From: Phascolarctobacterium sp.
Lineage (GTDB): Bacteria; Bacillota; Negativicutes; Acidaminococcales; Acidaminococcaceae
Direction: 5' to 3'
Length of the DNA stretch: 44,933 bases
Assembly: GCA_021203775.1 (NCBI GenBank)
Contig: JAJQAO010000016.1
Coordinates: forward strand, 1 to 44,933
Under the pieces are notes generated by a model. It did no database searches. It was not told the DNA's origin and was given only the letters and a program-made list of their open reading frames with translations. Positions 1 through 9,690 of the stretch are shown here, piece after piece. The position numbers and the translations under genes are program-made. Position 1 is the stretch's first letter. The number at the start of each line of letters is the position of its first letter.

Positions 1-56
1 TATATTTTATATTTATTATAAAATAATTAATTAAAGGTAAAGGAGTTGTGATTATA

Positions 57-866
57 ATGGAAACTATTCAAGAGATCCTCAATTTTTCTGTAGGTAGTTT
101 CTCCGTGGGCAATGTCATTGCTGCAATTGTAATTTTCATTATTTGTCATACTGTTATTAAGGCTTTGATGATACCCATAGAAAAAATACTGGAGCATATG
201 AAGATAGAGCCGACGTTATGTGGCTTCCTGCGTACTGTTATAAAAGTATTACTTGACTTTGTAGCAGTATGTATCATAGCTGACAGTATTGGTATTCCTA
301 TCGCTTCGCTGCTTGCTGTTTTAGGCATGTTTGCTGTTGCTATTGCTCTTTCCGTACAGGGTGCTTTATCCAACTTGGCAAACGGAGTTATGTTGCTGGT
401 AGCAAAACCTTTTAAAGCAGGGGATTATGTTGAAGCTGGCGGAGTTGAGGGCGTTATAAATGAAATAAATCTGCTGTGTACTAAGGTAGTGACTGTTGAC
501 AATAAGGATATTTTTGTACCTAACAGTGAGGTCGCTGGCGGAAAGATAACGAATTTCTCCTCTGAAAAATTACGCCGCGTTGATATTGCAGTTCGTGCAG
601 GTTATAACAACGATACTGAGACAGTTAAGAAAGCATTGCGCGAAGCTATAACTGCTACCCCGAATGTATTAACTGATCCTGCGCCATTCGCTAGGGTTTC
701 CGGTTATAAGGAATATGCAGTGGAATATACTGTAAGAGCCTGGACTGAAAGCGCTAATTATTGGGATGTATATTTCAATCTGATGGAGAACATCAGCAAG
801 GCATATGCCGCTAATGGCGTAAATGGTGCTGTTCCTGGAATGAACATTTACATGAAGGAAAAATAA
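57..866 (+). CDS. mscS: MscS-family small-conductance mechanosensitive channel
   Basis: Family-typical stretch 'AVALSVQGALSNLANGVMLLVAKPFKAGDYVEAGGVEGVINEINLLCTKVVTVDNKDIFVPNSEV'; ATG at 57 preferred over GTG at 48. Confidence 0.9.
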   Translation: METIQEILNFSVGSFSVGNVIAAIVIFIICHTVIKALMIPIEKILEHMKIEPTLCGFLRTVIKVLLDFVAVCIIADSIGIPIASLLAVLGMFAVAIALSVQGALSNLANGVMLLVAKPFKAGDYVEAGGVEGVINEINLLCTKVVTVDNKDIFVPNSEVAGGKITNFSSEKLRRVDIAVRAGYNNDTETVKKALREAITATPNVLTDPAPFARVSGYKEYAVEYTVRAWTESANYWDVYFNLMENISKAYAANGVNGAVPGMNIYMKEK

Positions 867-1026
867 CAAATGATTTAATAATACAAGGCTCGCCCTTAAT
901 TGCGGCGGGCCTAAGTATTTTACGTACATTTTTACATTGCAAAAATAGCTATTATGTATACTGCTGTTGTCAGTTAACAGTAACTTATCATTAACTGCTT
1001 TGAGTGCGATAAAAACAGGAAGAGGC

Positions 1027-1081
1027 TTGCAAGAATAACTGTAAAAATGTTACAATGAGAAAAATATTTTGCATTGTAACA
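1027..1081 (+). promoter_or_regulatory. Putative promoter overlapped by a 10-bp inverted repeat upstream of etfB
   Basis: TTGCAA (1027-1032), 18-bp spacer, TACAAT (1051-1056); TGTTACAATG (1048-1057) / CATTGTAACA (1072-1081) perfect inverted repeat. Confidence 0.5.
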
Positions 1082-1095
1082 CAAGGAGGACATAA

Positions 1096-1890
1096 ATGAA
1101 TATCATAGTTTGCCTGAAACAGGTACCGGATATTGAAGCCGTGAAATTAAATCCAGAAACTCATACTTTGATACGCAGTGGCGTGGAAAATATTATGAAC
1201 CCGTTTGATAAACAGGCTTTAGAAGCTGCTCTAGAGCTGAAAGATAAATTCGGAGGCAAGGTAACGGCTCTTACAATGGGTCTTCCGCAGGCAGCTGATA
1301 TATTAAAAGAAGCTATTGCCATGGGGGCAGATGATGCTCTTCTGGTTAGTGATCCAGCTTTAGGAGGATCGGATACTCTGGCTACCAGTATGGCACTGGC
1401 TGCTGCAGTACAATATATTGGGGACTATGATTTGATACTATGCGGCAAACAGGCAGCTGACGGGGACACGGCCCAGGTCGGGCCGGAAATGGCAGAACAT
1501 CTGTCTATTCCGCAAATTACCGGATCATTAACAATAAAATATGAAAATGACACTTTTATTATAGAAAGGGAAAATGAAAGTACTGCCCAGACTGTATCCT
1601 GTCAGGCCCCGCTCTTGGTAACTGTGACCAGATCAGAGAAAGAACCCCGTTTTGCCAGCATCAAAGGAAAGATGAAAGCTCGCAAGACAGAAATCCCTGT
1701 CGCAAGTGCAGCAGACCTAAAGCTTGACGCTGCTATTATAGGATTAACAGGGTCACCCACTAAGGTAATAAAAGTTTCCACACCAGAACTTTCAGTAGTG
1801 CAGAGTGAAATTATTAATGAAGAAGATGTAGATAAAGCGGTGGACATGTTATTTGAAAAACTTGTTCAGGCCCAAATTATTACGCGCTGA
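1096..1890 (+). CDS. etfB: Electron transfer flavoprotein subunit beta
   Basis: MNIIVCLKQVPD start, 'NPFDKQALEAALELKD', 'CGKQAADGDTAQVGPEMAEHL' motifs. Confidence 0.95.
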   Translation: MNIIVCLKQVPDIEAVKLNPETHTLIRSGVENIMNPFDKQALEAALELKDKFGGKVTALTMGLPQAADILKEAIAMGADDALLVSDPALGGSDTLATSMALAAAVQYIGDYDLILCGKQAADGDTAQVGPEMAEHLSIPQITGSLTIKYENDTFIIERENESTAQTVSCQAPLLVTVTRSEKEPRFASIKGKMKARKTEIPVASAADLKLDAAIIGLTGSPTKVIKVSTPELSVVQSEIINEEDVDKAVDMLFEKLVQAQIITR

Positions 1891-1902
1891 GGTGAAATAA
1901 GT

Positions 1903-3102
1903 ATGGCAATTGACATAGACAGAGAAAAATGTATTAGTTGTGAATCTTGTGTTGCTACCTGTCCGGTAGGTGCCGTGAAAATGGAAGATAATAAAGCACG
2001 GATTAAGGAAGAAGAATGTATTTCTTGCGGATCTTGTATAAACGAATGTCCAGTGGAAGCTATTTCAGCCATTTCGCAGGAGAAAGCTGCAGGAAAGCCA
2101 AACAATACGGAAGGGCACGATATCTGGGTTGCAGTTGAGTTTGAAAACGGCGAACCCGCAAAAGTAGCTTACGAATTGTTAAGTGTTGCTGCAAGACTGG
2201 CTGTTAAGGTTGAGGAAAAATGCTGCGCTATATTATTTGCCCCAGAAAAAAAAGATTTGCCGCAGAAGCTAATTGCAGCAGGTGCGGATAAGGTTTACTG
2301 TATTACGGGGCAGCAGTATGCCGATTACAATACTGATTTGTACGTAAACGCTTTTTGCCGTCTGGTTGATGAGTATAAACCAAAAGTTGTTTTGTTCGGA
2401 TCTACTGCTGATGGACGTGATTTTGCGCCGCGTGTGGCCGCCAGGTTGCAGACAGGGCTATGTGCTGATTGCACGGAGATTGATATAGATCCTGCCACCA
2501 ATATAGTGGAGTGGACCAGGCCGGCTCTGGGCGGTAATATTCTCGCAACTATTGTATGTGAGAATCATTGTCCGCAGATGGGTACGGTACATCCGAAAGT
2601 ATTCAAAGAGCTGGAAGCAGATTCATCACGTACTGGCGAAATTATAGATTTTGTGTGTGAAGACGCTGAATCCCGCGTAAAACTGTTAAACAAGGAAAAC
2701 CTTACTGCCGGCGGTGATATTAAAATCGAGGATGCGTCGGTTATTTGTTCTGGCGGGCGTGGAATGGGATGCCCTGATAATTTTAAGTTGCTGGAAGAAT
2801 TGGCTGCGTTATTTGAAAATGCTTCTGTGGCAGGTTCGCGTGCCATTGTTGATGAAGGCTGGATTCCTCATTCGAAGCAGGTGGGCCAATCCGGGAAGAC
2901 GGTAACTCCTAAAATTTATTTTGCCTGCGGAATATCGGGGGCTATTCAGCATCTTGCCGGGATGAATGCTTCAGATATTATAATTGCGATAAATAAAGAT
3001 GCCAGCGCTCCGATATTTAAGCTGGCACAATACGGTATTGTAGGTAATGCCTGTGAGATTTTGCCGAAGCTTATTGATAAAATAAAAAATTATAAGCAGT
3101 AA
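1903..3102 (+). CDS. etfA: Electron transfer flavoprotein subunit alpha with N-terminal 2x[4Fe-4S] ferredoxin domain
   Basis: CISCESCVATCP and CISCGSCINECP cluster motifs followed by EtfA body; FAD-binding 'GGRGMG...GSRAIVDEGWIPHSKQVGQSGKTV'. Confidence 0.95.
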   Translation: MAIDIDREKCISCESCVATCPVGAVKMEDNKARIKEEECISCGSCINECPVEAISAISQEKAAGKPNNTEGHDIWVAVEFENGEPAKVAYELLSVAARLAVKVEEKCCAILFAPEKKDLPQKLIAAGADKVYCITGQQYADYNTDLYVNAFCRLVDEYKPKVVLFGSTADGRDFAPRVAARLQTGLCADCTEIDIDPATNIVEWTRPALGGNILATIVCENHCPQMGTVHPKVFKELEADSSRTGEIIDFVCEDAESRVKLLNKENLTAGGDIKIEDASVICSGGRGMGCPDNFKLLEELAALFENASVAGSRAIVDEGWIPHSKQVGQSGKTVTPKIYFACGISGAIQHLAGMNASDIIIAINKDASAPIFKLAQYGIVGNACEILPKLIDKIKNYKQ

Positions 3103-3126
3103 TGATCTGTTTGCTAAGAAAATATT

Positions 3127-3159
3127 ATTTTCCGCAGGTAAACTATACCTGCGGAAAAT
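3127..3159. terminator. 14-bp perfect hairpin downstream of etfA (putative terminator)
   Basis: ATTTTCCGCAGGTA-aacta-TACCTGCGGAAAAT; no clean T-tract. Confidence 0.55.
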
Positions 3160-3233
3160 GTATGCTTTTAGGTATATTATTGTATAATTTTAATTAAATA
3201 TAAATTTCAGGAGCAATCAAGGGGTGCAGAACC

Positions 3234-4988
3234 ATGAAGAAAACTAAAATTATTTGTACTATGGGGCCAAGCACGGATGATATAGAGCTACTTGAAAAAA
3301 TGATGAGGGCTGGAATGGATCTGGCCCGTTTCAATTTTTCACATGGTTCGCATGAGGATCATGCGGTACGGTTGGATTTAGTGCGGCAGGCGGCAAAAAA
3401 AGCCGGAAAGATCATCGCTACCATTGCAGATACAAAAGGGCCGGAGATGCGGCTCGGACTTTTTGCTGAAGATAAAGTATATCTGCATGAAGGAGATACA
3501 TTCTGCCTGACAACTGAGAATATTACCGGAAATGAAGATATGGCTTCCGTAAATTATGCAGGCCTGCCGGATGAAGTAAAGCCTGGAAGCATGATTTTGC
3601 TGGCGGACGGGCTATTGTCTCTGGAAGTGGTTTCTATTGACGGATGCAAAATATGGACCAAAGTAATAAATGGTGGTGAGCTAAGTTCCCGCAAGCGTGT
3701 AGCCTGCCCTGGGATAGAGCTGAATCTCCCGTTTCTTTCCGAGCAGGACAGGAAGGATATTTTATTTGCAGCCGCCCATGATATGGATTACATTGCTGCT
3801 TCATTCGTACAGAAAGCTGATGATGTTCTGGCTATACGCAGAGTATTGGAAGAAGCAGGTTCAGGTATTGGAATAATTTCAAAGATTGAAAATGAGGCCG
3901 GGGTACAGCATATTGATGAGATAATTGATGTTTCGGATGCCGTGATGGTTGCCCGTGGAGATCTGGGCGTTGAGATTCCGTCAGAAGAAGTGCCGCTGGT
4001 ACAGAAAAAAATTATTGCCCGTTGCAACGCTGCCGGCAAGCCTGTCATTACGGCCACGCAGATGCTGGAGAGTATGATAAACAGCTATCGTGCAACACGC
4101 GCCGAAGCCAGTGACGTGGCAAACTCTATTTTCGATGGTACCGATGTAATCATGTTAAGCGGCGAGACTGCTTCCGGCAAATATCCCCTGGAAGCGGTAG
4201 AAACGATGGCTAAAATTGCGGAAAGGACTGAAGGGGCCCTGAACTATGCACAGCTTGTTAACAGCAACGGATGCGGGGAGCATATGCATCCTGCTGAGGC
4301 AGTCAGTCATGCCAGTGCACATATATCACAGGAAATTCACGCCGATGCAATTTTAACCATTACGGAATCTGGTTTTACGGCAAGAATGATTGCCAAATAC
4401 AGGCCGCAGTCAGACGTCATTGCTGTTTCGCGCAGACCTGAAAAAGTACGTGCAATGCAGTTATATTGGGGAGTACGGCCATTGATGGGGCCTTTTTCTA
4501 CTAACACTGACGAAATGATAGATTTGTCAATGCAGTGTGCACTGACAAATGGCGTTATTAAAGACGGGGCAACTGTGGTTATTACAGCGGGAGTTCCCAT
4601 AGGTACTCCCGGAAGTACAAATCTTATCAAGGTGGTTAATGTGGGTAAGAGATTAGTAAACGGAGTAGGCATTGGAAAAATTTCCGTCAATGGCAGAATA
4701 TGTAAGGCGGGTACCGAAAGTGACTTTAATGAAAAACTGCAGAAGGGTGACATACTTGTTGTAGATGTCCTGAATGATGAATTCGTGCAGGCGGCCTCGC
4801 AAAAAGCTGCGGCAATTATTGCTGAAGAGGGCGGATTAACGTCCAGTACTGCCATTGTTGGTTTAACTTTCGGGATTCCTGTTATTGTAGGAGCGCAGAA
4901 TGCGGTTTCAACATTAGAAGACGGCCAGCTTGTTACGGTTGATGCAGTAGCTGGCATAGTTTACGAGGGTAATGTCAATTTAAAATAA
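3234..4988 (+). CDS. pyk: Pyruvate kinase with C-terminal PEP-utilizer-like extra domain
   Basis: MKKTKIICTMGPS, 'ARFNFSHGSHEDH', 'MVARGDLGVEIP', 'ITATQMLESMI', plus C-terminal 'GGLTSSTAIVGLTFGIPVIVG'. Confidence 0.96.
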   Translation: MKKTKIICTMGPSTDDIELLEKMMRAGMDLARFNFSHGSHEDHAVRLDLVRQAAKKAGKIIATIADTKGPEMRLGLFAEDKVYLHEGDTFCLTTENITGNEDMASVNYAGLPDEVKPGSMILLADGLLSLEVVSIDGCKIWTKVINGGELSSRKRVACPGIELNLPFLSEQDRKDILFAAAHDMDYIAASFVQKADDVLAIRRVLEEAGSGIGIISKIENEAGVQHIDEIIDVSDAVMVARGDLGVEIPSEEVPLVQKKIIARCNAAGKPVITATQMLESMINSYRATRAEASDVANSIFDGTDVIMLSGETASGKYPLEAVETMAKIAERTEGALNYAQLVNSNGCGEHMHPAEAVSHASAHISQEIHADAILTITESGFTARMIAKYRPQSDVIAVSRRPEKVRAMQLYWGVRPLMGPFSTNTDEMIDLSMQCALTNGVIKDGATVVITAGVPIGTPGSTNLIKVVNVGKRLVNGVGIGKISVNGRICKAGTESDFNEKLQKGDILVVDVLNDEFVQAASQKAAAIIAEEGGLTSSTAIVGLTFGIPVIVGAQNAVSTLEDGQLVTVDAVAGIVYEGNVNLK

Positions 4989-5045
4989 TAATATTCAGTT
5001 GCCAAAAAGAAATTTATTAGAGCAAAAGCAAGGTAGTGGAGGCTT

Positions 5046-6158
5046 ATGCGAAATCCTGTCATTGATAATTTGCGCAGTGTCTGCATGCTGGGAGTTATTG
5101 CTATCCATGCAGGGTCCCTTGCTGTTGCTACGGACAATTTTTGGCTTTATGTTTTTCTGGAGGTGTTCTCTCGTTATAGCGTACCCTCCTTCTTTTTTAT
5201 TTCCGGCTACGGCCTTTTTTATAATATTAAAAAATATGTAAAATATGCAGATTTTATAAAAGAAAGATTATGCCGTGTAGGTATTCCCTATCTGAGCTGG
5301 TCATTGCTGTATCTATTGTATTTTTATTATTTCTCTCCTAAAGATTCGCTGAAATGGAGTGTTCCCGAAATCTGTTCAAAACTTTTTTTCGGCTGGAGCT
5401 GCTACCATCTGTATTTTATGGTTATTTTACTATGGTTTTATGCATTTTTCCCGCTGTGGCGAATATTGGTGCAGCAAATAGAGAAACATGGGGTTAGAGC
5501 AGGTTTTTTTCTGCTGCTTTGTTTCCAGTTGTGCTTTAATTACTGGACAACCCATCCCGGTATAGATGTAAGCGGATGGAGCGAGATTATCAAGAACTTT
5601 TTTATCTACCGCCTGAATTATCTGCCCCTGCATTACCTGCTTGTTTTTACAGTCGGAGCTTTGGCTGCGATTTACGGCAGGCAGTTTATGGACCGTATCA
5701 ACGGAAACTTGGGTATAGTGATGGCAGCCTATACAGTTTCCATTGCATGGCTTTTAGGAAGCTGCCTGTATGCTTATAATAATCTGAATTATACCTTGCC
5801 AATGCTGGCAAATACTTATCACCAGCTTAGCCCGCAGGGACTTTTTTATACTCTGGCGAGCATTGCTTTTTTCTGTATACTTCTGGGACGAATGCCACGC
5901 AAAGGCATCTTATTTTCGGCTTTACAGCTGATTTCGAAGTATTCCCTGATCATTTATCTTATACATCCTCTGCTATTAGATATAATTGCCGGTTTCTGCA
6001 TAAATTATGGGATTGTAATGACGGTAAAAAAAGTAATTTTTGCTTACCTGCTGCTGACAGCAGGTTCTTTGGCAGCAGCTATGTTATTGAGCCGTATTTT
6101 GCGATACAGCAGTATGGCTGAAATTATTTTAACTGGAAAAAAGACACAGAACAGCTAG
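5046..6158 (+). CDS. Acyltransferase family 3 (OatA-like) integral membrane protein
   Basis: Multiple TM segments; 'DNLRSVCMLGVIAIHAGS', 'SVPSFFFISGYGLF' typical of the acyltransferase_3 family. Confidence 0.8.
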   Translation: MRNPVIDNLRSVCMLGVIAIHAGSLAVATDNFWLYVFLEVFSRYSVPSFFFISGYGLFYNIKKYVKYADFIKERLCRVGIPYLSWSLLYLLYFYYFSPKDSLKWSVPEICSKLFFGWSCYHLYFMVILLWFYAFFPLWRILVQQIEKHGVRAGFFLLLCFQLCFNYWTTHPGIDVSGWSEIIKNFFIYRLNYLPLHYLLVFTVGALAAIYGRQFMDRINGNLGIVMAAYTVSIAWLLGSCLYAYNNLNYTLPMLANTYHQLSPQGLFYTLASIAFFCILLGRMPRKGILFSALQLISKYSLIIYLIHPLLLDIIAGFCINYGIVMTVKKVIFAYLLLTAGSLAAAMLLSRILRYSSMAEIILTGKKTQNS

Positions 6159-6215
6159 CAGAGCCCATTACAAAGGCAATCCAGTTGTTTTTTTGAAAAA
6201 TAATAGCAAAAAAAT

Positions 6216-6245
6216 TTGACGTATGTGTTATATCGGTGGTAAAAT
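6216..6245 (+). promoter_or_regulatory. Putative sigma70-type promoter of pyr operon
   Basis: TTGACG, 18-bp spacer, TAAAAT. Confidence 0.6.
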
Positions 6246-6270
6246 ATAAATGTAAAATTTATACCTTTAA

Positions 6271-6352
6271 AAAAGTCCTGTGAGACTTCAAGGTAGACTT
6301 TTAGCGATATCTAACGGCCTTCTTGTACCGGCACGGGACAAGAAGGTTTTTT
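6271..6352 (+). promoter_or_regulatory. PyrR-type attenuator leader with intrinsic terminator
   Basis: 'AGTCCTGTGAGACTTCAAGG' resembles the PyrR-binding anti-antiterminator; CCTTCTTGT (6318-6326)...ACAAGAAGG (6338-6346) then T6. Confidence 0.8.
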
Positions 6353-6378
6353 ATTATGCAAAATTGGAGGTAAAATTA

Positions 6379-7335
6379 ATGGCTAAAGCAACTGTATCTC
6401 TCAGCGGCAGGGATATACTCGATCTGGAAAGCCTTAGCATTGAAGAAATCGAGCTCATTCTGCAGACAGCTGCAGAAATGAAAAAGATAATGAAAAGGGA
6501 TATAAAGAAAGCACCTTCTTTGCGGGGAAAATCAATTATAAATTTGTTTTATGAACCCAGCACAAGAACAAGGACATCGTTTGAACTGGCTGGGAAATAT
6601 CTCGGCGCCGATGTGGTAAATATCACTACGGCATCCTCCAGTGTAGTGAAGGGAGAATGCCTGCGGGATACTATCCTTACGGTACAATCCATGGCTTGTG
6701 ACGCTATTGTAATGAGGCACCCTATTGAAGGGGCCGCTGTATATGCTGCCGACGTTGCTTCCCCTGTAGTAATTAATGCAGGTGACGGAGCTCACGCCCA
6801 TCCTTCGCAGGGGCTGCTGGACATGTTTACAATACGTGAGCAGGGCAAAGATCTTAAGGGCATGAAGATGGCCATTATAGGCGATATTCTTTACAGCCGT
6901 GTGGCACGTACGAATATTGCGGCCTGGACGAAAATGGGGGCGGACGTACATGTGGCCGGTCCTATGACTTTGATGCCGCATGACATAGAGGCTCTCGGCG
7001 TAACGGTGCATAAGAGGGTGGAAGATGCCATTGAAGGAGCTGATGTCGTGGATATTCTGCGCATTCAGCTGGAACGCCAGCAGAAGGGACTGTTCCCATC
7101 ACCACGGGAATATGCCAGGATATTCGGTATTAATGAAAAACGTCTGAAACTTGCCAAAGAGGACGTAATTGTGCTGCATCCCGGCCCGATGAACCGAGGC
7201 TTGGAAATTTCGTGGGAAGTAGGCTATTGCGATAATGCCGCCATACGTACTCAGGTGCAGAATGGCGTTGCCGTGCGCATGGCACTCTTATTCTTGACTT
7301 TGATAGGAGGGAAGCACATTGAAAATATTGATTAA
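6379..7335 (+). CDS. pyrB: Aspartate carbamoyltransferase catalytic subunit
   Basis: 'FYEPSTRTRTSFELAG', 'MRHPIEGAA', 'HPGPMNRGLEI'; ATG at 6379 behind GGAGG. Confidence 0.97.
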   Translation: MAKATVSLSGRDILDLESLSIEEIELILQTAAEMKKIMKRDIKKAPSLRGKSIINLFYEPSTRTRTSFELAGKYLGADVVNITTASSSVVKGECLRDTILTVQSMACDAIVMRHPIEGAAVYAADVASPVVINAGDGAHAHPSQGLLDMFTIREQGKDLKGMKMAIIGDILYSRVARTNIAAWTKMGADVHVAGPMTLMPHDIEALGVTVHKRVEDAIEGADVVDILRIQLERQQKGLFPSPREYARIFGINEKRLKLAKEDVIVLHPGPMNRGLEISWEVGYCDNAAIRTQVQNGVAVRMALLFLTLIGGKHIENID

Positions 7336-8611
7336 AAATGGCAGAGTGGTGGATCCCAGCCAGAAGCTTGATGCAGTGACTGATATATTGATAGAAAATG
7401 GCAAAATAAAAAAGATTGGTCAAGGGCTGACTTTGGCTGATGGCGAAACATTTGATGCTGCGGGTTTAGTTGTGACGCCTGGATTAATAGATGTACATAC
7501 CCATATGCGTGAGCCGGGACTGGAAGCTAAAGAAGATATTATTAGCGGGACTAAAGCAGCTGCAGCAGGCGGCGTAACTACAGTTGCCTGTATGCCTAAT
7601 ACTAAGCCTGTCATTGATACTTCCATTGTTATTTCAGGAATTAAACAGCGTGCTGCAGCTGATGGTTATGCGCATGTTGAGGTCATTGGCGCCATAAGCA
7701 AGGGCGAAAAGGGAGAAGAGCTTGCCGAAATGGGCGATATGGCAGAAAAAGGGGCAATGGCTTTTTCGGATGACGGCCACTATGTGAAGAGCAGCAGACT
7801 TTTTACACTGGCTGCAAAATATATTACGGCATTTGACAAACCTTTAATCTGTCATGCAATTGATCCTGAACTTGACGCAGAGGGATATATGCATGAAGGG
7901 GCGGTTTCCGCGCGTATTGGGGTTCCCGGTGTGCCGTCGGTGGCAGAAGACATTGCTGTTGCACGTGACTGTCTGATTGCAGAGTATACTGGTGCGCATG
8001 TGCATATTGCCCATGTGGCCAGTAAAGGCGCCATCGAAATAGTCCGTCAGGCAAAGAAAAAGGGCGTTAATATAACAAGTGAGGTTACCGTACATCATTT
8101 AACCCTTACGGATGAAGCCTGCATAAAGTATAATTCAGCTGCCAGGGTTTCGCCGCCGCTGAGGAGTAAAGAGCATGTGGAGGCTTTAAGGGCTGCCGTG
8201 CTTGACGGTACCGTTGATGCTATTGTAACTGACCATGCCCCGCATGCTCCTGAAGAAAAAGATGTGGAATTCAGATATGCACCGTGCGGATTCTGCGGAT
8301 TGGAAACTTCTCTTGCAGTAATTCTTACGGATTTATATCATACAAAAATATTTGATCTGAACACGATTATAAGCAAAATGAGCTGCGAACCGGCAAAACT
8401 TTTCAAAATCAACGGCGGTACTTTAAAGGAGGGAAGTATAGCCGATATTACCATCATGGATTTGGACAAGGAATGGACCGTGGACAGCTCTAAATTTTAT
8501 ACTCGCGGTAAAGCAACCCCCTATGAAGGCAAAGCGTGCAAAGGTAAAGCTGTGGCTACGCTTCTGGCGGGCGAATTTGTAATGAGAGATGGTGTATTAT
8601 GCACGAAATAG
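7319..8611 (+). CDS. pyrC: Dihydroorotase
   Basis: 'DVHTHMREPGLEAKEDI', 'TDHAPHAPEEK'; TTG start overlapping pyrB. Confidence 0.97.
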   Translation: MKILIKNGRVVDPSQKLDAVTDILIENGKIKKIGQGLTLADGETFDAAGLVVTPGLIDVHTHMREPGLEAKEDIISGTKAAAAGGVTTVACMPNTKPVIDTSIVISGIKQRAAADGYAHVEVIGAISKGEKGEELAEMGDMAEKGAMAFSDDGHYVKSSRLFTLAAKYITAFDKPLICHAIDPELDAEGYMHEGAVSARIGVPGVPSVAEDIAVARDCLIAEYTGAHVHIAHVASKGAIEIVRQAKKKGVNITSEVTVHHLTLTDEACIKYNSAARVSPPLRSKEHVEALRAAVLDGTVDAIVTDHAPHAPEEKDVEFRYAPCGFCGLETSLAVILTDLYHTKIFDLNTIISKMSCEPAKLFKINGGTLKEGSIADITIMDLDKEWTVDSSKFYTRGKATPYEGKACKGKAVATLLAGEFVMRDGVLCTK

Positions 8612-9690
8612 CAAGGAAAGGGAAATTAATCCTAAAAGACGGCAGTGTTTATGACGGTAATTTTTATGGCAGTCACAATGCAGTGGGCGAAGTTGTTTTC
8701 ACTACCGGAATGAGCGGCTATCAGGAGACATTGACCGATCCGTCTTTCTGTGGCCAGATTGTAGTAATGACCTATCCTTTGGTAGGCAATTACGGCATTA
8801 ACCCCATGTTCAATCAGGGAAGGAAATCTTTTTTTGAGGGCTATGTAATCGGCGAAATGTGCGATTATCCCAGTAACTGGCGCAGCGAGAAATCTTTGGC
8901 GCAGTTTCTCCAGGAACAGGACGTACCGGTGCTGACTGGAGTTGATACCCGTGCCATAACAAGGAAAATACGCGATTATGGTGTTTTAAAGGGCATTATC
9001 GTACCTGCAGAAACTTCACAGGAAGAAATTGATGCCCTTATGGCTACACCTGATGTACATGACCAGATAGCACAGGTGACTATTTCAGAAAAATATACGC
9101 TAGGTGAAGGCAGATACCACGTGGCCGTTCTGGATCTTGGGATAAAACAGAATATCTTAAACTACCTGCAGAGCTTTGACTGCTGGCTTACCGTTTTCCC
9201 AGCATATACATCAGCTGAGGAGATTTTATCGGTAAGACCTGACGGAATTTTTCTCTCCAATGGACCAGGGGATCCGAAAGATGTTCCTGAAGTTATTGAA
9301 AACATCAAAAAAATGCTGGGTAAGAAGCCGATTTTCGGAATCTGCATGGGGCATCAGCTGCTGGCCCTTGCTAATGGTGCCGATACATATAAAATGAAAT
9401 TCGGGCACCGTGGTATAAACCAGCCGGTAAAAGTGCTTAGAAATGGTAAAATTGTCATTTCCTCCCAAAACCATGGCTATGCAGTTGATGAGAAATCACT
9501 GCAGGGCAAAAATATTGAAATTACACATATTTCCATGAACGATGGAACTATTGAGGGACTGGCTTATGGTGACCATCCTACCTTTGCCGTACAGTATCAT
9601 CCGGAAGCCTGTCCGGGACCTGGCGGCCATGAGGCTCTGTTCCAACGCTTTATTGAGATGATGGAGGGTCATAAACATGCCAAAGCTTAA
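8599..9690 (+). CDS. carA: Carbamoyl-phosphate synthase small subunit
   Basis: '[12 protein letters not shown]' class I amidotransferase Cys; '[14 protein letters not shown]'. Confidence 0.97.
   Translation: MHEIARKGKLILKDGSVYDGNFYGSHNAVGEVVFTTGMSGYQETLTDPSFCGQIVVMTYPLVGNYGINPMFNQGRKSFFEGYVIGEMCDYPSNWRSEKSLAQFLQEQDVPVLTGVDTRAITRKIRDYGVLKGIIVPAETSQEEIDALMATPDVHDQIAQVTISEKYTLGEGRYHVAVLDLGIKQNILNYLQSFDCWLTVFPAYTSAEEILSVRPDGIFLSNGPGDPKDVPEVIENIKKMLGKKPIFGICMGHQLLALANGADTYKMKFGHRGINQPVKVLRNGKIVISSQNHGYAVDEKSLQGKNIEITHISMNDGTIEGLAYGDHPTFAVQYHPEACPGPGGHEALFQRFIEMMEGHKHAKA

Noticed and set aside
36-56. GTG at 48 as mscS start
   Set aside because: ATG at 57 is better spaced from the AAAGGAG ribosome-binding site
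4337-4957. 206-aa antisense ORF opposite pyk
   Set aside because: Low-complexity mirror of a conserved gene, no recognisable domain
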